From NCBI GenBank assembly GCA_963170055.1, contig CAUJGJ010000222.1, positions 98,901-162,900 on the forward strand: a stretch of 64,000 nucleotides of DNA, written 5' to 3'. How positions within the stretch are numbered: the stretch's first letter is position 1; every line of letters begins with the position of its first letter. Below are positions 1 to 27,000 of this stretch, in pieces. Source of the stretch: Halisarca cf. caerulea. Taxonomy: Eukaryota > Porifera > Demospongiae > Chondrillida > Halisarcidae. Under the pieces are notes generated by a model. That model saw only the letters and a list, made by a program, of their open reading frames with translations, was not told where the DNA came from and ran no database searches. Made by a program: the position numbers and the translations under genes.

Positions 1-690
1 AGGGTGTGTGGGGGTGACAGTGGCGAGGAGGATGTGGGGTGTCAGTCAGTGGTGAGTGAGGGTGTGTGGGATGAGATCGTGACAGTGGTGAGTGAGGGTG
101 TGAGAGGTATCAGTAGTGAGTGAGGGTGTGTAGGGTGTCAGTGGTGAGTGAGGGAATGTGTAGGGGTGTCAGTGATGAGTGAGGGAATGTGTAGGGGTGT
201 CAGTGGTGAGTGAGGGAATGTGTAGGGGTGTCAGTGGTGAGTGAGGGAGTGTGTAGGGGTGTCAGTGGGAGTGAGGGAGTGTGTAGGGGTGTCAGTGGTG
301 AGTGAGGGAGCGTGTAGGGGTGTCAGTGGGAGTGAGGGAGTGTGTAGGGGTGTCAGTGGTGAGTGAGGGAGTGTATAGGGTGTCAGTGGTGAGTGAGGGA
401 GTGTGTAGGGGTGTCAGTGGGAGTGAGGGAGTGTGTAGGGGTGTCAGTGGTGAGTGAGGGAGCGTGTAGGGGTGTCAGTGGTGAGTGAGGGAGTGTGTAG
501 GGGTGTCAGTGGTGAGTGAGGGAGCGTGTAGGGGTATCAGTGGGAGTGAGGGAGTGTGTAGGGGTGTCAGTGGTGAGTGAGGGAGTGTGTAGGGTGTCAG
601 TGGTGAGTGAGGGAGTGTGTAGGGGTGTCAGTGGTGAGTGAGGGAGCGTGTAGGGGTATCAGTGGTGAGTGAGAGATGAAAGTCAAGTGT
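1..690. repeat. Minisatellite, about 31-bp units, intronic
   Basis: Tandem units of the form GTGAGTGAGGGAGTGTGTAG followed by GGGTGTCAGTG fill the start of the window. They lie upstream of the first recognisable calpain-7-like exon, so they are probably intronic. Each unit carries a GTGAGT string that resembles a splice donor. Confidence 0.9.
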
Positions 691-729
691 ATTCTAAGCT
701 CTCATAGGAAATGCTCTTTTTTGCATTAG

Positions 730-3691
<2,962 letters not shown>

Positions 3692-4791
3692 TCTATGCAA
3701 GAGGTTTACTTGTGGAATGTCCACACACACTCAAGGCTTTGTATCCAACCAATTTACCTGACAGTCATCCTGTTAAAAATAATACTGTAAGGAATATTAA
3801 TTTCTGGAAGTCTGATATTAATTTCAATTTGTAAATGAATTTTAGAATTTTTTGTAATTGATATCGGTATAAAATTATGTGAACTCATGATGTTTATTTG
3901 AGCCTTCATTAAGTCACTGCAACTACCTGTCCACACCAGTTCATTTCCATGGGACTTCCTTTTGATGTTGGAATGTGTACGTTGAGATAGTACACCCATG
4001 GCTGTACAGGTGAGATAGTACACCCACGGCTGTACAGGTGAGATAGTACACTCCGCGGCTGTACAGGTGAGATAGTACACCCGTGGCTGTACAGGTGAGA
4101 TAGTACACCCGTGGCTGTACAGGTGAGATAGTACACCCGTGGCTGTACAGGTGAGACAGGTGTTCAGTACAAGGAACCGTATTGAACACAGCGCAGTGGA
4201 AACTTCTTGTACTGACCTTGAAACACTGCTCCTCCTCCTCCCCCCTCCCCCCTCCCCTACACAGAGAACTCTGGCATGATATATATACTTCACTTTATAA
4301 GTTTATGGGAAGCACTTGAGGAGATTAATATATTATGCCTTTCCTTGTGCATACTGTCACAGCCTGTAACTGTATTGTACTTGTTGTGTCCATAGTGTAA
4401 CCATCAGTCAAAAACAATTATTTTATCAACAGGGAAACTGTACAGGGAACTTCTTGTTACTTTCACAAAGGCTGGATACGGAGATCCACTGTACCAATGT
4501 AGCATGATCTAGTCCGCTCTATTATGATTATGTATTTGATTTGATAAAATACACTTGAAACATGCACCATTCGACACCACCAAAATAGTGTATTCTAATA
4601 GTAAGCTGCCCTGTTTATGGTTTCGGAGGATTCAAACGTATATATACGGATGTCAATGTGACTGTGAGGGGTGTGAATGGGGGCAAGCGCAGAGCAATGG
4701 TGCCCTCTGCTAGGTGACTACACTTCCAGCTTACCAAGCATCACGTGATTCTAAATGTTGTCACTTAGCAACGGTCCCTTGGCCCAGAATT
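3692..4791. other. Spacer with a 27-bp minisatellite
   Basis: This stretch between the calpain-7-like stop codon and the next gene probably includes calpain 3' UTR. About 3990-4155 holds six copies of a 27-bp unit containing GCTGTACAGGTGAGATAGTA. An AG acceptor near 4430 is followed by a short open segment ending by 4510 that I could not assign; it may be a 3' UTR exon. Confidence 0.5.
4757..4772 (+). promoter_or_regulatory. X-box-like (RFX) motif
   Basis: GTTGTCACTTAGCAAC lies 19 bp before the start codon of the putative ciliary gene. It has the two RFX half-sites (GTTGTC and AGCAAC) but a 4-base spacer, wider than the usual 1-3. RFX factors control ciliary genes in animals. Suggestive only. 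Confidence 0.35.
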
Positions 4792-9384
<4,593 letters not shown>

Positions 9385-9513
9385 CACATGCTAAACTTTG
9401 CAACAAAGATTTTGTATCAAAGTCGTCATTCACATTACAGTCAAAAAATGTAAAAAAAATTAAATAATATTTAATCTCATAGCCAAGCATATGATTTATA
9501 CAGATCAGGACTG

Positions 9514-10644
9514 TCAAATAAAAGGAGTTAAATGTACAATGTCTACACTGTCCGTCAATCCTTTCTCACTCATGTGACCTCCAAGTAATATCAGCCTTCT
9601 TCCACCAACAATGACTACAGCAGGTCTGTATCGGACCTGGGAAAGATGTAACAGCTCGTGCCATGTTTCTCTGTTGGAAGAGTAAGCCAATACACCCCTG
9701 CTGTCACAGTCTTCATCTGTCGTGGACCCACCCACTACAATAAGTGTGTCAAGGTGAGTGGCTAGGGTAGCCATCTTTACAGGGACATCACAATATTTTG
9801 TCCAAAAGGAATTATCAGTTTTTTGATGCCTTGAGTAGCTCTTAATACTCTCCAAAGACGCTTCATAAAGAATCCAATTCTCTTGACCACAAGCGTCGAA
9901 TCCCAAACCAACAATCAACTTGCCATCTGCTACAACCACCTGAGGACATTCCAGAGTCTTTGGGAGTGGAGGGAGGGTTATCCACCGAGGCTTGGTGGAG
10001 GTAGTGTCTAGGAACTCTACAGTCGCAGTTCGTCCTTTGGACGTTAACCCTCCCGCCACAACGAAGTAATCCTGAAAACCGAGCGCTCCAGCTCTACAGC
10101 GCCCTAAGTTCAAAGGAGGTAAGGAATTCTCCCACCTGTTCTCTCGAAACGTATACACGCTTGTTGACATCTGCCCGGAGCCCACAGGGCGTTTGTTAGT
10201 TACATAAAGTCCCCCCAATAAGTGAACGCTCCCGCCAACGGTTGCCAAGGAGAAGAAGCTGACGGGAAACTCGCACTGCGGTAGCTCCGACCAACAACCT
10301 CCATTGTAGTCCAAACGATAAACAGTAGTGGGCGGCCGACCTGCCTCGCTCTGACTACCTCCACCGATGTACACAGCGCCGTTCAAAGTGGAAGAAGACA
10401 AAGAACTCATCTTTTTCGGCATGCAAGGAGGTTGTGCAGTAATCTGTTGCAGAAAGAAAGTTGATCATCACAAGACTACACGTACCTGGGAAGCAATTCA
10501 GACTCTTACCTCTACATAACCGGATTCCTCCATGTCTTCAGCGGCTCTCCTGTCTCTTCGCGCGGTTCTAGGTCTGCTCCATCGACTCGAAAGAGTTCCT
10601 TCAGTGGTCGTTACGGGCATGTTTACTACGAGTCCACACGCCAT
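9514..10644 (-). CDS. Kelch-repeat protein, two exons
   Basis: Exon 1 is 10510-10644 (ATG at 10644, 45 codons, ending GYVE) and exon 2 is 9514-10443, joined in phase 0 by a 66-bp GT-AG intron. The product is 354 residues. Residues 46-354 form repeated blades with the double-Gly Kelch signature: YIGGG, HLLGG, VVAGG, IVVGG and ILLGG, each followed some residues later by an aromatic (for example WITLPPLPK and WHELLHLSQ). The protein lacks BTB and BACK domains, so it is not a classical KLHL Cullin-3 adaptor. It is more likely a stand-alone beta-propeller of unknown partner. It is head to head with the 7TM gene (start codons 176 bp apart) and converges on the SPMIP7-like gene (129 bp between stops). 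Confidence 0.8.
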
Positions 10645-10820
10645 CGAGTAAGATACAAGCTAACAATACCAAGCCAGCAGCTGACTGGATCTTCTTATGA
10701 GCTATAATATAGCACACTTATCATTCCAGGAACACTTTCCGAAACAGTGATTTCCGAGAAAACCGTTCTTGGAATATTACGTCATACAATATTCTTATCG
10801 AGTGTGGGCGCGTCCCCAAA
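10645..10820. promoter_or_regulatory. Divergent promoter, Kelch gene / 7TM gene
   Basis: The 176 bp between opposite start codons contain a CRE-like TTACGTCA at 10777-10784 and an inverted pair, ATTCCAGGAAC near 10724 and GTTCTTGGAAT near 10766. The plus-strand start lies in CCAAAATGGCCGACG, resembling a YY1 site. Confidence 0.5.
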
Positions 10821-18489
<7,669 letters not shown>

Positions 18490-19518
18490 CTGTGACGGGA
18501 CATGACCAACACCCTCCACCCAAACATGATTGGTCTTAGAAAGTGTTTGCATGAATTTGTACTTTTGTGTGTTTATGTAGAGGAAGTGCCAAACACTTTG
18601 ATATTGTGTGAATATAGAAGATTACAAGATCATGTAGAAAACCCACTTGATGTGTATTGTGCAATTTCTATTCATATTAATACTCAAGGAATAATATATT
18701 TAAACAATTCACACACATATCAACAGTATATATATGTATATACTATAGTAAAAGTAAACATTATATACAACATGTATAAATGTCCATGCCAACGCACACA
18801 CAATGTGTGTGTTATTTATAACACGTAACCCTTCCAATGGTGAGAGATGCAGACTAGGGGAGTTTGAACACTATAACGTATTAGATTTCATTCAGTGAGT
18901 TCTCTTTGTTAATCTGCAAACAGGAAGATTAATGCTGTCAATGACGAACTCACGCGGTGCAGGCCACAAACATCACATGCACACGTACAAAGACCAGTGA
19001 ACTGCGGCCACGTACAAAGACCAGTGCATGAACTGGGGCCACGTACAAAGACCAGTGAACTGGGGCCACAGGACAAAGACCAGTGAACTGGGGCCACAGG
19101 ACAAAGACCAGTGAACTGGGGCCACAGGACAGACCAGTGAACTGGGGCCACAGGACAAAGACCAGTGAACTGGGGCCACAGGACAAAGACCAGTGAACTG
19201 GGGCCACAGGACAAAGACCAGTGAACTGGGGCCACAGGACAGACCAGTGAACTGGGGCCACAGGACAAAGACCAGTGAACTGGGGCCACAGGACAAAGAC
19301 CAGTGAACTGGGGCCACAGGACAAAGACCAGTGAACTGCGGCCACAGGACAAAGACCAGTGAACTGCGGTCACGTACAAAGACCAGTGAACTGCGGTCAC
19401 ATGACTACACACAATGCAAGTTGAATATACTTATGAATAGCAAATCTGCTTACAACAAATAATCAAATACATCATTGTTCAGTGTGTTCTATTTCATTAT
19501 AGCAAATATTTAGTATTA
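18490..19518. other. Spacer with a 28-bp minisatellite
   Basis: Lies between the convergent 3' ends of the 7TM gene and PTTG1IP. About 19003-19395 holds about 14 copies of a 28-bp unit containing GGACAAAGACCAGTGAACTG. The rest is AT-rich and shows no coding signal. Confidence 0.8.
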
Positions 19519-19637
19519 TTAAAATCTCTGATACCCACTCTCTTGGGTTCCGCTGTCGTCGAAGAGTCCTGCAAGGCAATGGAAGGGGTAAGACATAGCA
19601 CATCAATACAGAAACAGTGCATATATGTGTGCACATG

Positions 19638-19705
<68 letters not shown>

Positions 19706-21240
19706 CATGCAAACAGAAAAGTACAACAATGCATGTCCTTTCATGCATACAGCAATGGAACTGACCATATTTCTTCTTGATCTCTTCACGACGATTTGCT
19801 TTCTCTTCTCTCTTCCTTGCATGCTCATCCTTGATAGCTTCCCGCTCCCTTTGGTACTGGTACTCAGCTCTGGCCACCCGTCTGTGTACATACAGGGATG
19901 CACACACATCAACTCTACAGTCAACCACAGCATCACAAACCACCTACGTACGTATATGCAGGGCTAGAAATAGCAGTCTACCATCTGCCATTTTCTGAGC
20001 AAAAAACGGATACGACTGACCAAAATCAAGCTGGGTCATTTGGCCCATCAACACTTCTCTGCATTGTCATGGTTCAGTGTTAGAGATTCAATTGTGCGCA
20101 TTACAAAATCACTCACGAGCACAAATGGCTGATCAATCTTCAAAATGTCCTACCAATACAATTCTGGGTCAGCCGTTTGTCCTACCAAGAGTCAAATGCT
20201 ATTTCTATGGCTGTGTATGTCACACCCCCATCACACCCACCAGCTGCTTGTCACACATCCATCACACCCACCAGCTGCTTGTTTCACTCTGTCACACCCA
20301 CCAACTGCTTGCCCCACCCCCATCACACCCACCAGCTGTTTATCACACACACATTACACCTACCAGCTGCTTATCCCACCTTTAATACACCTAATAGCTG
20401 ATTGTTTCATCCCCATCACACTCACCAGCTACTTGCCCACCCCCTCACATCTACGTACCAGCTGCTTGTCCCACCCCTAACACACCTACCAACTGCTTGT
20501 TCCACCCCACCTACACACCCATGCCTCACATTCAGCACATAACTCACTCCTTGCGCCTTCTCCTACAGCAGCAAGCAATGCAACACACCAAGAAGCAGAG
20601 AACACCGATGATGAAGATGAGGAAGAGAGCTAATAGGACAGCAATGACAATCCCATTCACTGTGAAAAGACGACAGAAAAGAATATGACAATCCAAAACA
20701 TGGAGTAGAAAAACAGCAAATACCACATTATCTTTGCACACAACTTGATCCAATGATATTGGGTTCCCCATACATACACTCACAGGAACAGGTCAACCAC
20801 ACTTGTGTAATTAGCTATCGCATCCCCACACACCAGGGAATGTGCTCATATGTACGCAAAACACTGATCACTTACACACCATCTTGTACAAATCATTTGC
20901 CACACACACACACACACACACACACACAGCTACATTGGCATGTCACTCACAGACACACTGTCCCCACTTCCAATTGTATCCAGGACAGCTCTGTATGTCT
21001 GTCAAGAACTGTCCATTATTCACACTTTGACAGTTGTCATGATTGGGTGCAGGGGCATCACACCAGAAGCACTGAAAGTGGGCAAAACGCTATGTCACTA
21101 AAGGTAGTACAAGCCTCCTAGAGGTATGCATGCACATATGTACTTACGTACTTACTACAGAACACACTTCAACATGGAGTGTACACACATACGCATGCAG
21201 GCAAACATACGTACCTGTTTCCACCATACACAGAAACACA

Positions 21241-21273
<33 letters not shown>

Positions 21274-21755
21274 CTGTTTGACAAAACACTGCTGTAGTTT
21301 AACTTACATTGAGGATTTTCACACATTCATCACAGTTAGTACCATTCCTGCAGTCTGGACAGAGAAGACACAAGAGGTTAATCCATGTACAAGTCCCCTA
21401 CATCCAAACCAACTATACTTGCATGTACGTACATGTATGGGTGCACTTGTGTACAGTCACACCTCATGTATTTGACACTGGCTTATCAAAAAACCTCATT
21501 TAACACACCCTTCACTGTGAAACCCCACATCACTAAGCTGCGTACAATCCACCCTAATTCATCCTACACGTTCTATGAGGAACAGACAATGGCCTCTGCA
21601 GGTAGGACAACACTGGCTGGCATGCACAGATCTGCTGTTATCTACACTGTTGACAATATCTCATATGTATGCAAGCATGCACGCACACACATACAAATGT
21701 GCGTATGCATGCATGCACACACATACACATGCACACACACACAGCCACACCCAGT

Positions 21756-21796
<41 letters not shown>

Positions 21797-21961
21797 TCTC
21801 ACACACACAAACACACAACACACACAAACACTCGCACACACACAACACACACACAAACACTCGCACACATTCTCACACCCACAGACACACAATACACCCA
21901 CAACACACACAAACACACACACACAAACACACACACACACACACATTCTCACACACACACA

Positions 21962-21996
<35 letters not shown>

Positions 21997-22000
21997 TACA

Positions 22001-22063
<63 letters not shown>

Positions 22064-23011
22064 GCTCTTTTCACCGAGTAGGATGTTGTCACTTTACAGC
22101 AAACAATTTAAAGTGAAAAGTTGTAAACAATCAGAAAAACTAACTGTGCAAAGTGAACAACAGGAAATGTGCCAGTACCCAGGTTGACAATGTACCTAAT
22201 ACCAACTTGAGAGGTATGCCACACCAAGGAATGCCACTACTTGGTACAAGACAACCTCAAACAAACCACACATAAGGTCAGCTACCATCCACACAACACT
22301 TCATTACAGTTACCATCCTACAATGTTGCACACTATTGCAATGAATACAGTGTGCACTCAATTATGGGGCCATCCTAATATGTACATATTGTGGGGAAAA
22401 TATCATGATCAGGATGGCATGTAGAAATCGGGATGGCAGGTAGAGATCGGGATAGCATGTAGAGATCGGGATAGCATGTAGAGATCGGGATAGTATGTAG
22501 AGATCGGGATAGTATGTAGAGATCGGGATAGCATGTAGAGATTGGAATAGCATGTAGAGATTAGGACAACATGTAGAGATCGGGATAGTATGTAGAGATT
22601 GGGATAGCATGTAGAGATCGGGACAACATGTAGAGATCGGGATAGCATGTAGAGATCGGGATAGCATGTAGAGATCGGGATAGCATGTAGAGATCGGGAT
22701 GGTATGTAGAGATCGGGATAGTATGTAGAGATCGGGATAGCATGTAGAGATCAGGATAGCATGTAGAGATCGGGATAGAATGTAGAAGAATAGTACTTTT
22801 GGGTTTTTGGAATTGCGGCATTCTTCTATGGTCAAACCACACCATTATCTATGAAGGTACACTTGTTGTCATCCATTTTAAATCTCAAAGCAACACACCA
22901 TGCACCAGACACCATGCTAATCACATCACATGACTCCCACATGATCTAACACAAGCCACCATAGATGTCCTGGTAGCCTTCTATTGTCCATTTCACACAC
23001 ACACACACGCA

Positions 23012-23066
<55 letters not shown>

Positions 23067-23922
23067 ATTTCCCTGTACATCTGAACATATACAGCCTGGT
23101 CCGATCATAGATAATACAAACGGTACGTTTGTATTATCATAGATACTCAAACCCCTATGGTCCGATCGCGTTAGGACAAGCGAGGGTACACGTGCATATT
23201 TGACAATTTCAACAGAGAACAGAATATGTAGAGATACGAAAGTTAGGCATGACAAACAACTGCTTGCTAACAACTCTACCAGGAGTATCAGTAACGAATA
23301 AACTACAGGTGATGTGACAGCCGTGGCCACGCGAGTAGGTCTTATTAAAATAACTAAAAATTTAATAGATCAATAAAAGGGGGGCACACATGCGCACTGC
23401 CCAGGAAACAATCATGCATGTATTATTTACAGACTATAGAACAAGAGAAAAATCATGAAAACAAAACAAACAAAAAAGTACACAGTTCTATGATCAGAGT
23501 TATGGCCTGCATAAGCTGTTTGCCAGGGTACACGAATCAAGCCTGCATGGTCTGCCTTGTCGAGATCGGTACCCTCTAATGGCATAAAATAGAGTGGGGA
23601 GTAACCGGGTACGTATGTACGTACGTACACGCATTAACAATAGAAGGGCGCGGGTATGGATAGGCCAAGGGATAAAGGATATATCATCGCAAAAGACGTA
23701 AATACTTGCAGGAATTTGGCCCCTTGAAGTGAAGCGTAGAGATAAGTAAGAGCATACAATTTAATTGGGGTAAAGTTTCGACAACGATACACGCCTATAC
23801 AATTTCTATACTTCATTTCTTGTACATGAAATAATCATTAAAATATTACCTTGGCCCACAACAGGAGAAGAAAACAGAGAAAAGGCCACAACGGCTCCGA
23901 GTATCGCAATAAATCCCTTCAT
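19519..23922 (-). CDS. PTTG1IP: PTTG1IP (PBF) homologue
   Basis: Six exons, all phases consistent: 23850-23922, 21308-21354, 20951-21071, 20548-20659, 19766-19881 and 19519-19568 (TAA). They encode 172 residues (human protein 180). Residues 1-24 are a signal peptide. Residues 25-80 form a Cys-rich PSI-type domain (CRNGTNCDECVKILN, CFWCDAPAPN, WKWGQCV) with an NGT sequon. Residues 84-112 are a transmembrane helix ending in a Cys cluster and RRRRK. Residues 118-157 form a charged helix (YQYQREREAIKDEHARKREE). The tail reads KKYGLF...YQRF, matching the family C-terminus KKYGLF...YARF as I recall it. The family is a type I membrane protein named for binding securin (PTTG1) in mammals. It is divergent with PSME3, 118 bp between start codons. 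Confidence 0.92.
19639..19703. repeat. (CA)n microsatellite
   Basis: In the last PTTG1IP intron, about 64 bases before the acceptor of the next exon in the direction of transcription. Confidence 0.95.
20215..20510. repeat. Degenerate minisatellite
   Basis: Diverged units around CACACCCACCAGCTGCTTGT, in a PTTG1IP intron, close to the donor at 20547. Confidence 0.8.
21680..22065. repeat. (CA)n compound microsatellite
   Basis: About 380 bases of interrupted CA in the large PTTG1IP intron 1 (21355-23849). Confidence 0.95.
22415..22785. repeat. 19-bp minisatellite
   Basis: About 19 units of GGGATAGCATGTAGAGATC in PTTG1IP intron 1. Confidence 0.95.
22790..23849. other. Rest of PTTG1IP intron 1
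   Basis: Contains an interrupted (CA)n tract at 22986-23062 and a perfect 12-bp-arm hairpin at 23110-23138 (GATAATACAAAC / GTTTGTATTATC). No coding signal recognised. Confidence 0.6.
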
Positions 23923-24040
23923 CTTTTAGATCACAATCGCCTTCTTGTCTGAGCTCCAAACCTAAACTATGTATTACGTCATGTCATGTGACCTCTGCAA
24001 GCGGAAGTGTTATGACGTCATCGAGCGGGCGGGAGGAAAA
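23923..24040. promoter_or_regulatory. Divergent promoter, PTTG1IP / PSME3
   Basis: The 118 bp between start codons hold a perfect CRE (TGACGTCA, 24013-24020), a second CRE-like TTACGTCA (23974-23981), an E-box-like CATGTG and an ETS-type GCGGAAGTG (24001-24009). ETS and CRE sites are typical of TATA-less bidirectional promoters. Confidence 0.65.
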
Positions 24041-27000
24041 ATGGAGGTATTTCTTTCTATGTGTGTACAGATACTACTGAATTTATCATCTTTTCTTTCA
24101 ATAGGATATTCAATGTGTAAAAAAGCTCAAAGAAGAGTTAATGAAGGATGTAAGTTTAAGACCCGATGCCTGCCTAGTGCAAGGCTATTTGTCATCGCTG
24201 GTAATCTCCCCCCCTATCTCAGGGCGAGAAAGAGATTCTCGATAGTTTTCCTATTAAGGCTGTAGAAGTGCATGAATTATTGAAGGTAGCTATGGCTGAT
24301 TACTGGCGTACACTTACTATTTGATTAGTATGTATGTATTTCACATCTCATTCATGCATCAGTCTAGTTTGTTCACAGTCGAAGATGAAGATTTGAAGAA
24401 TGACTGGACAAGCTGCGTTCTCATTCCAAATCATGCAGTTGCAGATGGGCCAAATGGAAGTGTAAATGAGACTGAGGTGTGTGGTATACTGTTAGTTTGC
24501 AGTTTCTAATCTGAACTGCAGTGACTGATGGTATGTAGAATTGAGAGACCAGGATGTGTGCACACACTTTTGGCTCACTCAGGGAGGCAGGGTGTGCTGT
24601 GTCCTTCAGCAGGGAAGTAGGGTGTGCTGTTTCCCTCAGCAGTGCTGTATGAGGTGTTGGTCAGATCCATTACTATTTTGTTTATTTCATGAAATTGAGA
24701 GAAAATTAGCCTTTTTACGTATGTCAAGCTTTTACTGCAAACTGCCAATGATATTGCAGCCGTCTGTGTTTGTGTACTGCCTGTATCCGTGCAAGGAGTA
24801 TTCGGTGGCACTGTTTGTTCTTGGTAGAGTTTACCAAAGAAGAGGAAGGTTGTGCCCAGAGAAGAGCAAAGTGGGTCATATGATCCTTCAAAACCGCTTT
24901 ATGGTGAGTGAACATGGTCTTGTTGGTGACCAGGTGCTGTCGTGATGGTCAGTGGGTTGTGGTCTTGTTGGTGACCAGGTGCAGTCATGATGGTCAGTGG
25001 GTTGTGGTCTTGTTGGTGACCAGGTGCAGTCATGATGGTCAGTGGTTTGTGGTCTTGTTGGTGACCAGGTGCAGTCATGATGGTCAGTGGGTTGTGGTGT
25101 TGTTGGTGACCAGGTGCTGTTATGATGGTCAGTGGGTTGTAGTCTTGTTGGTGACCAGGTGCAGTCATGATGGTCAGTGGGTTGTGGTCTTGTTGGTGGC
25201 CATGCACTGTCATGATGGTCAGTGGGTTGTGGTCTTGTTGGTGGCCATGTACTGTCATGATGGTCAGTGGTCTTGTGGTATACTGTAGTCAGTGGGTTGT
25301 GCTGGTGTGAGTATAGTCTTCTGTGTGGTTTTTTGTCATAAGTAGTTTGCTACTGTCCCTGTAGTAGCTGCACTATGGTTGTTAGCGTGCTACTGTCCCT
25401 GTAGTAGCTGCACTATGGTTGTTAGCGTGCTACTGTCCCTGTAGTAGCTGCACTATGGTTGTTAGCGTGCTACTGTCTCTGTAGTAGCTGCACTATGGTT
25501 GTTAGCGTCTACTGTCCCTGTAGTAGCTGCACTATGGTTGTTAGCTTGTTTTTAGATAATAAATGGCATTTCCTGTATGTGCTTACAGGGTTCTACCTTG
25601 GATTAACTTTTTGAGGTGGAAGCTTCAGTATTGCAGTGCATGTCTGTCGCACGAGACATGATTGTAGTTTTATATGTATGTGGCATCCTAGATATCTATA
25701 AATATATGCAGTGCAGTGATGTAAGGAGGTGCAGATATGTACATATGTGGTATTGTAGGGGTATATAACTAGGGATACTCCCCCAGGGAAATTTGAGTTT
25801 TTAGGTTATATAAGGTGGTATCTGAGGCCATTTTACACTATTCAAGGTTGATTTTGACACTCAAGTAGGGCCTTCTCTATAATAATTTGCACTACAGTTG
25901 GAATTTTTTGGGGTGGAAGCTTCCCCTACCCACCTCCCCCACTGGATATAGCCTGGCTAAATTGTTTGGTGTACTTACATTCAACTTGCGGTACTTCCCA
26001 TAGTAATTTTAACATGCTATGACAAACGAACGAATGGCAAATGAATGCTTGAACCCATGACGTCATAATATGACATTTTAAAAAAATTGTGCAACTTTTA
26101 TAAAGACATTATCGCTGTGACTTGGTGAGCGATTCCTCAGATTCTTCCACAAGTTGGCGAAATAAACGAAACAAAATTTTGTCATCCTTGGCTATCTCGC
26201 TGTCAATGAAGTCCAGGATAGCACGCGTCTTGGTGTAGTCTTGCTTAGCCAAACCCTTTCTCGTCCACACACGCCGAGAAAGGGTCTGGTATTTATCCTG
26301 CCAAAAACTCTTCCACCCACGTTCGTTAATTTGACCGCAAACAGTAAACGATAAAAGAATAGCACAACAACAACAGCATTGTAGCAGAGGTTCTCAGGGC
26401 AGACTAGGACCAGACTGTGTTGACTGTTCCTCACTCTCTCTACGGCAGTGAGGTTCGTTTGGAGCTCTCCCAAAAACTCGACGTTAATCCTCATTTGCAC
26501 AAATTTCTTCTGTTCCGCCATGAGGGCTGCCAAAGGACTTACAACTAGAGCGATGCGCTTTGCTTAGTTGATCGTAGCAGTTTGAACGGTGCTGGCAGAA
26601 TTTTGTAGTTTAGAGTCTTGCCGCACCCAGTAGGTAAGGATACGAAAATGTCTCTGCATTGTGTGAATGATAAGATGGCTTGTAACTGCTCAGGCTTAAT
26701 GGCAAAACCGTAATGGCAAGCGACTGTGCGGATAATAGAGGCTAACGTCAATATGCTAAGAGCAGCAAGATAGCAGATACAACCCGCTCATTCACAAGCT
26801 CACGTTCATGCATCAGTAAGCGAAATAATTTTGACACCTTAAAATTTACAAAGTCACCTAACATCAAAGTGTCCCAACATTCCACGACATTAATGAACTT
26901 TTGGGAGGATAAGTACCAGACCACTTCTCCCCGTAAAGATGGAGGGAAAAGCGGTCTGGCTACGCGAGACTAGTCTTGGTGAGCTTTCTCCCAGTTCCCT

